Assembly (NCBI GenBank): GCA_963675235.2
Contig: CAXXFU010000002.1
Location: 930,001 to 994,000, forward strand
Direction: 5' to 3'
Source: JAHJQZ01 sp963675235
GTDB lineage: Bacteria > Pseudomonadota > Alphaproteobacteria > Rhizobiales > Devosiaceae
DNA: 64,000 nt
Below the pieces are notes generated by a model. It worked only from the letters and a program-made list of their open reading frames with translations. It was not told where the DNA came from and did not search any database. Position numbers and translations under genes: made by a program. Below, in pieces: positions 56,505 to 64,000 of the stretch. Positions within the stretch are counted from its first letter, which is position 1. Each line of letters starts with the position of its first letter.

Positions 56505-57200
56505 ATGACCAAGATCGCAAAGCGTACCAAGGCTGCCATTGAAGGCATCGACCGCAAGAAGCTCTATGCCATCGCCGAAGCCGTCCCGATGGTGAAGGCT
56601 CGCGCCACGGCCAAGTTCGACGAGACCGTCGAGATCGCCATGAATCTCGGCGTCGACCCGCGCCATGCCGACCAGATGGTCCGTGGCGTCGTCAATCTGC
56701 CGAACGGCACCGGCAAAGCCGTGCGCGTCGCCGTGTTCGCCAAGGACGCCAAGGCCGACGAAGCCCGCGAGGCGGGTGCCGATATCGTCGGCGCCGACGA
56801 CCTCGCCGCCCAGATCATGGAAGGCAAGATCGATTTCGATCGCTGCATCGCCACGCCGGACATGATGCCGGTGGTCGGTCGCCTCGGCAAGATCCTCGGC
56901 CCGCGTGGCATGATGCCGAACCCCAAGGTCGGCACCGTGACGCCCGACGTCGCCGGCGCCGTCAAGGCGGCCAAGGGCGGCGCTGTCGAGTTCCGCGTCG
57001 AGAAGGCCGGTATCCTTCACGCCGGCGTCGGCAAGGCCTCGTTCAGCGAAGATCAGCTGATCGAGAACATCAAGGCCTTTGCCGATGCGGTCAACAAAGC
57101 CAAGCCGACCGGCGCCAAGGGCACCTACATCAAGAAGGTGGCCGTGTCCTCGACCATGGGCCCGGGCCTTCATGTCGATCCCTCGAGCGTCCTGAACTAG
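56505..57200 (+). CDS. rplA: Large ribosomal subunit protein uL1
   Basis: A 231-residue L1 with FDETVEIAMNLGVDPRHADQ, VRGVVNLPNGTGK, GRLGKILGPRGMMPNPK and GTYIKKVAVSSTMGPG, the standard signatures. It forms the L1 stalk of the 50S subunit and may autoregulate rplK-rplA. A 349-base leader region separates it from rplJ. Confidence 0.97.
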   Translation: MTKIAKRTKAAIEGIDRKKLYAIAEAVPMVKARATAKFDETVEIAMNLGVDPRHADQMVRGVVNLPNGTGKAVRVAVFAKDAKADEAREAGADIVGADDLAAQIMEGKIDFDRCIATPDMMPVVGRLGKILGPRGMMPNPKVGTVTPDVAGAVKAAKGGAVEFRVEKAGILHAGVGKASFSEDQLIENIKAFADAVNKAKPTGAKGTYIKKVAVSSTMGPGLHVDPSSVLN

Positions 57201-57290
57201 GCGCGCTCGACTGAAGCAAGAATTCCGGATGGCCTTCGGGCCCTCCGGTAGACCCGATGGGCTTCGGCCCTGAGGGAAAGACCTGTCCGA

Positions 57291-57365
57291 GACTGCAGGC
57301 GAGGGGCCCTGGCCCGCTCTTAATTCGCAAGAGCCTGCAATAGACGGGGTGACAATCGGAATTCA
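57291..57365 (+). promoter_or_regulatory. Probable L10 leader (autoregulatory region of rplJL)
   Basis: TGCAGGC (57294-57300) pairs perfectly with GCCTGCA (57333-57339), enclosing GC-rich and AAGAG-containing internal segments, and is followed by ATAGACGGGGTGAC. The arrangement about 200 bases before rplJ resembles the L10(L12)4-binding leader of alphaproteobacteria. The rest of the 57201-57549 gap contains short GGCC/GGGC hairpins and no gene. Confidence 0.5.
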
Positions 57366-57549
57366 CGGCCGGCGCGACCGGTCGAGGAGTTTCGGTTCGA
57401 TCCAAGCCAGTTGCCGATGGCCTCAACGAGGCGTTCGGGACCGGTTGACAGGCACTGAACCGTCGGTCCTGTCGCCGGATGTCCGGCAAACGAACCGGCA
57501 ATTGGTACGCATCCGGCCATGAGGCCAGGTGCAAATGTGGAGAGAAGCA

Positions 57550-58068
57550 GTGGATAGAGCGGAAAAAGCCGAGCTGGTCACCTCGCTTACCGAAGCCTTC
57601 AAGGGCTCGGGCGCGATCGTGGTCGCTCAGTATGCCGGTCTCACCGTCGCCGAGATGGAAGGTCTGCGCGTGCAGATGAAGCAGTCCGGCGCACAGGTTC
57701 GGGTCGCAAAAAACCGCCTTGCCAAGCTCGCTCTTAAGCAAACCGATAATGCGGACATCTCGGGCCTGTTCACCGGCCCGACGCTTGTCGCCTATTCGGA
57801 AGACCCCATCACCGCGCCGAGAATAGCGGTGAAGTTCGCCGACAAGAACAAGAAGCTTGTCATTGTTGGCGGCGCCATGGGTCAGACCGAACTCGATGCC
57901 GATGGCATCAAGGCGCTGGCGGAACTGCCCTCGCTCGACGAACTGCGCGCCAAGCTCGCTGGTCTGGTCAAACAGCCCGCGACCAAGATCGCAGCCGTCC
58001 TGCAGGCTCCTGGCGGCCAGGTCGCCCGGGTTATTTCCGCATACTCGGACAAGGGTGAAGCAGCGTAA
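57550..58068 (+). CDS. rplJ: Large ribosomal subunit protein uL10
   Basis: A 172-residue L10, starting MDRAEKAELVTSLTEAFKGS from GTG 57550 with GGAGAG upstream. The alternative ATG at 57529 adds seven residues not typical of the family and precedes the ribosome binding site. VAQYAGLTVAEME, VRVAKNRLAKLAL and the C-terminal L7/L12-binding helix are present. It anchors L7/L12 on the ribosome, and rplL follows after 57 bases. Confidence 0.96.
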   Translation: MDRAEKAELVTSLTEAFKGSGAIVVAQYAGLTVAEMEGLRVQMKQSGAQVRVAKNRLAKLALKQTDNADISGLFTGPTLVAYSEDPITAPRIAVKFADKNKKLVIVGGAMGQTELDADGIKALAELPSLDELRAKLAGLVKQPATKIAAVLQAPGGQVARVISAYSDKGEAA

Positions 58069-58125
58069 GGCTACGCGGCCCTTTTCACATATCGAACCGA
58101 ACTCAGAACTGAAGGTAGAACTCAA

Positions 58126-58500
58126 ATGGCTGATCTTGCAAAACTCGTTGACGATCTGTCGGCTCTGACTGTCCTCGAAGCTTCCGAGCTTTCGAAGATG
58201 CTGGAAGAGAAGTGGGGCGTTTCCGCCGCGGCTCCGGTCGCGGTTGCCGCCGCTGGTGGTGCTGCTCCGGCCGAGGCCGCCGAGGAAAAGACCGAATTCG
58301 ACGTCATCCTCGCCGACATCGGTGCCCAGAAGCTCAACGTGATCAAGGAAGTCCGTGCGATCACCGGTCTCGGCCTGGCCGAGTCCAAGGCGCTTGTCGA
58401 AAGCGCCCCGAAGGCGATCAAGGAAGGCGTCTCGAAGGCCGAAGCTGAAGAGCTCAAGGCCAAGATCGAGGCCGCCGGCGCCAAGGTCGAACTCAAGTAG
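58126..58500 (+). CDS. rplL: Large ribosomal subunit protein bL12 (L7/L12)
   Basis: A 124-residue L7/L12 with an N-terminal dimerisation domain (KLVDDLSALTVLEASELSKM), an Ala/Gly/Pro-rich hinge (about 36-52) and the C-terminal factor-binding domain (EFDVILADIGAQKLNVIKEV, GLGLAESKALVESAP). This is the normal length and order. Confidence 0.97.
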   Translation: MADLAKLVDDLSALTVLEASELSKMLEEKWGVSAAAPVAVAAAGGAAPAEAAEEKTEFDVILADIGAQKLNVIKEVRAITGLGLAESKALVESAPKAIKEGVSKAEAEELKAKIEAAGAKVELK

Positions 58501-58519
58501 TTCGCTTTTTCCAGATCAG

Positions 58520-58569
58520 GGCGGCGGCGTTCGCGCCGCCGCCTGTCTTCGCCTCCTGCCGCAGGAGGC
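58520..58569 (+). other. Tandem hairpins between rplL and rpoB
   Basis: GGCGGCGGCG (58520-58529), TTCG loop and CGCCGCCGCC (58534-58543) form a perfect 10-base stem with a stable tetraloop. A second stem, GCCTCCTG (58551-58558) and CAGGAGGC (58562-58569), follows. Neither has a T-run, so they look like an attenuator or RNase processing site separating ribosomal-protein from polymerase expression, as known at this junction in E. coli. The rest of the 308-base gap has no gene. Confidence 0.6.
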
Positions 58570-58808
58570 TCGGCCTGTCCGCAAACGATGAGGACCTGGC
58601 CGGAGAGCAGCGGCTGACCCAGGACGGGGACAGAACAAGGTTTTGTTATCGTCTTGACGTCAAACAGGAATCGGAACCAGCTTGGTGATTCGTCGCCAAA
58701 CCGGGATTCGAACAACCAGTAGGAATGGGCACCTGTCCCAAGCACCGACGGCGGATGGTCGGTTTTTTGGACAATTGCTTTCCCGACATTGATATCCGAG
58801 GAGCTTTT

Positions 58809-62960
<4,152 letters not shown>

Positions 62961-63041
62961 ACCCCGCCGCCCGACCCCTTTTTGTCACATGAGCCGGCTG
63001 GGCAGCGCTGAGCGCCCCAACCGGCCTTGAGGAGACACCGG

Positions 63042-64000
<959 letters not shown>

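Overview
The window is GC-rich chromosomal DNA of an alphaproteobacterium. It is probably from the order Hyphomicrobiales (Rhizobiales) and possibly near Devosia, but the family is only a guess. The evidence is the translation/transcription block tuf - tRNA-Trp - secE - nusG - rplKA - rplJL - rpoB - rpoC, the number of solute-binding-protein-dependent ABC transporters, FadR-type regulators beside sugar and peptide genes, a rhizobial-type bifunctional rhamnulose-phosphate aldolase and a RhaK-type kinase. I saw no phage, transposase or CRISPR array.

Region 1 (1-18.8 kb) holds two oligopeptide-type uptake clusters. The first runs GntR regulator, two ATPases, binding protein, two permeases, a gamma-glutamyltransferase-family enzyme and a DUF1028 protein, and faces an M20 dipeptidase. 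The second runs binding protein, two permeases and two ATPases, and faces a two-gene unit of a class V PLP enzyme and a FadR-type regulator. Its binding protein is circularly permuted: the segment that normally starts the mature family-5 binding protein is at its C-terminus. The same short pseudo-palindrome (TGTCTGACA) lies upstream of this binding protein and of the PLP enzyme.

Region 2 (18.9-30.8 kb) is sugar catabolism. A GH3 beta-glycosidase is divergent from an ArsR-type regulator. A rhamnose cluster follows, with leftward bifunctional aldolase/lactaldehyde dehydrogenase, RhaA, RhaD and a polyol-type SDR, and rightward DeoR regulator, mutarotase and kinase. It mixes Escherichia-type RhaA/RhaD with rhizobial-type components, so it has two different rhamnulose-1-phosphate aldolases.

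Region 3 (30.8-42 kb) is an eight-gene leftward cluster: heparinase II/III-like protein, two permeases, GH88 unsaturated glycuronyl hydrolase, UgpC-type ATPase, DUF624 protein, sugar-binding protein and DUF2264 protein. A LacI regulator is divergent, with strong inverted repeats between. All enzymes lack signal peptides, so the cluster looks like import and cytoplasmic breakdown of unsaturated uronate oligosaccharides. Its position beside rhamnose genes suggests a rhamnose- and uronate-containing glycan (rhamnogalacturonan, gellan or ulvan type).

Region 4 (42-46.1 kb) is a ribose/fructose-type ABC transporter with a divergent FadR-type regulator; an identical 14-base motif lies near both. Region 5 (46.1-51.5 kb) holds a DUF188 protein, a RamB/ScfR-type regulator, a small conserved-looking ORF and isocitrate lyase, with three CTTTACA elements in the divergent promoter, then a frameshifted PEP-CTERM-like gene. 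Region 6 (51.7-64 kb) is the housekeeping block, interrupted by a CPBP membrane protease and a DUF4386 membrane protein on either side of tRNA-Trp. rpoC runs off the right edge.
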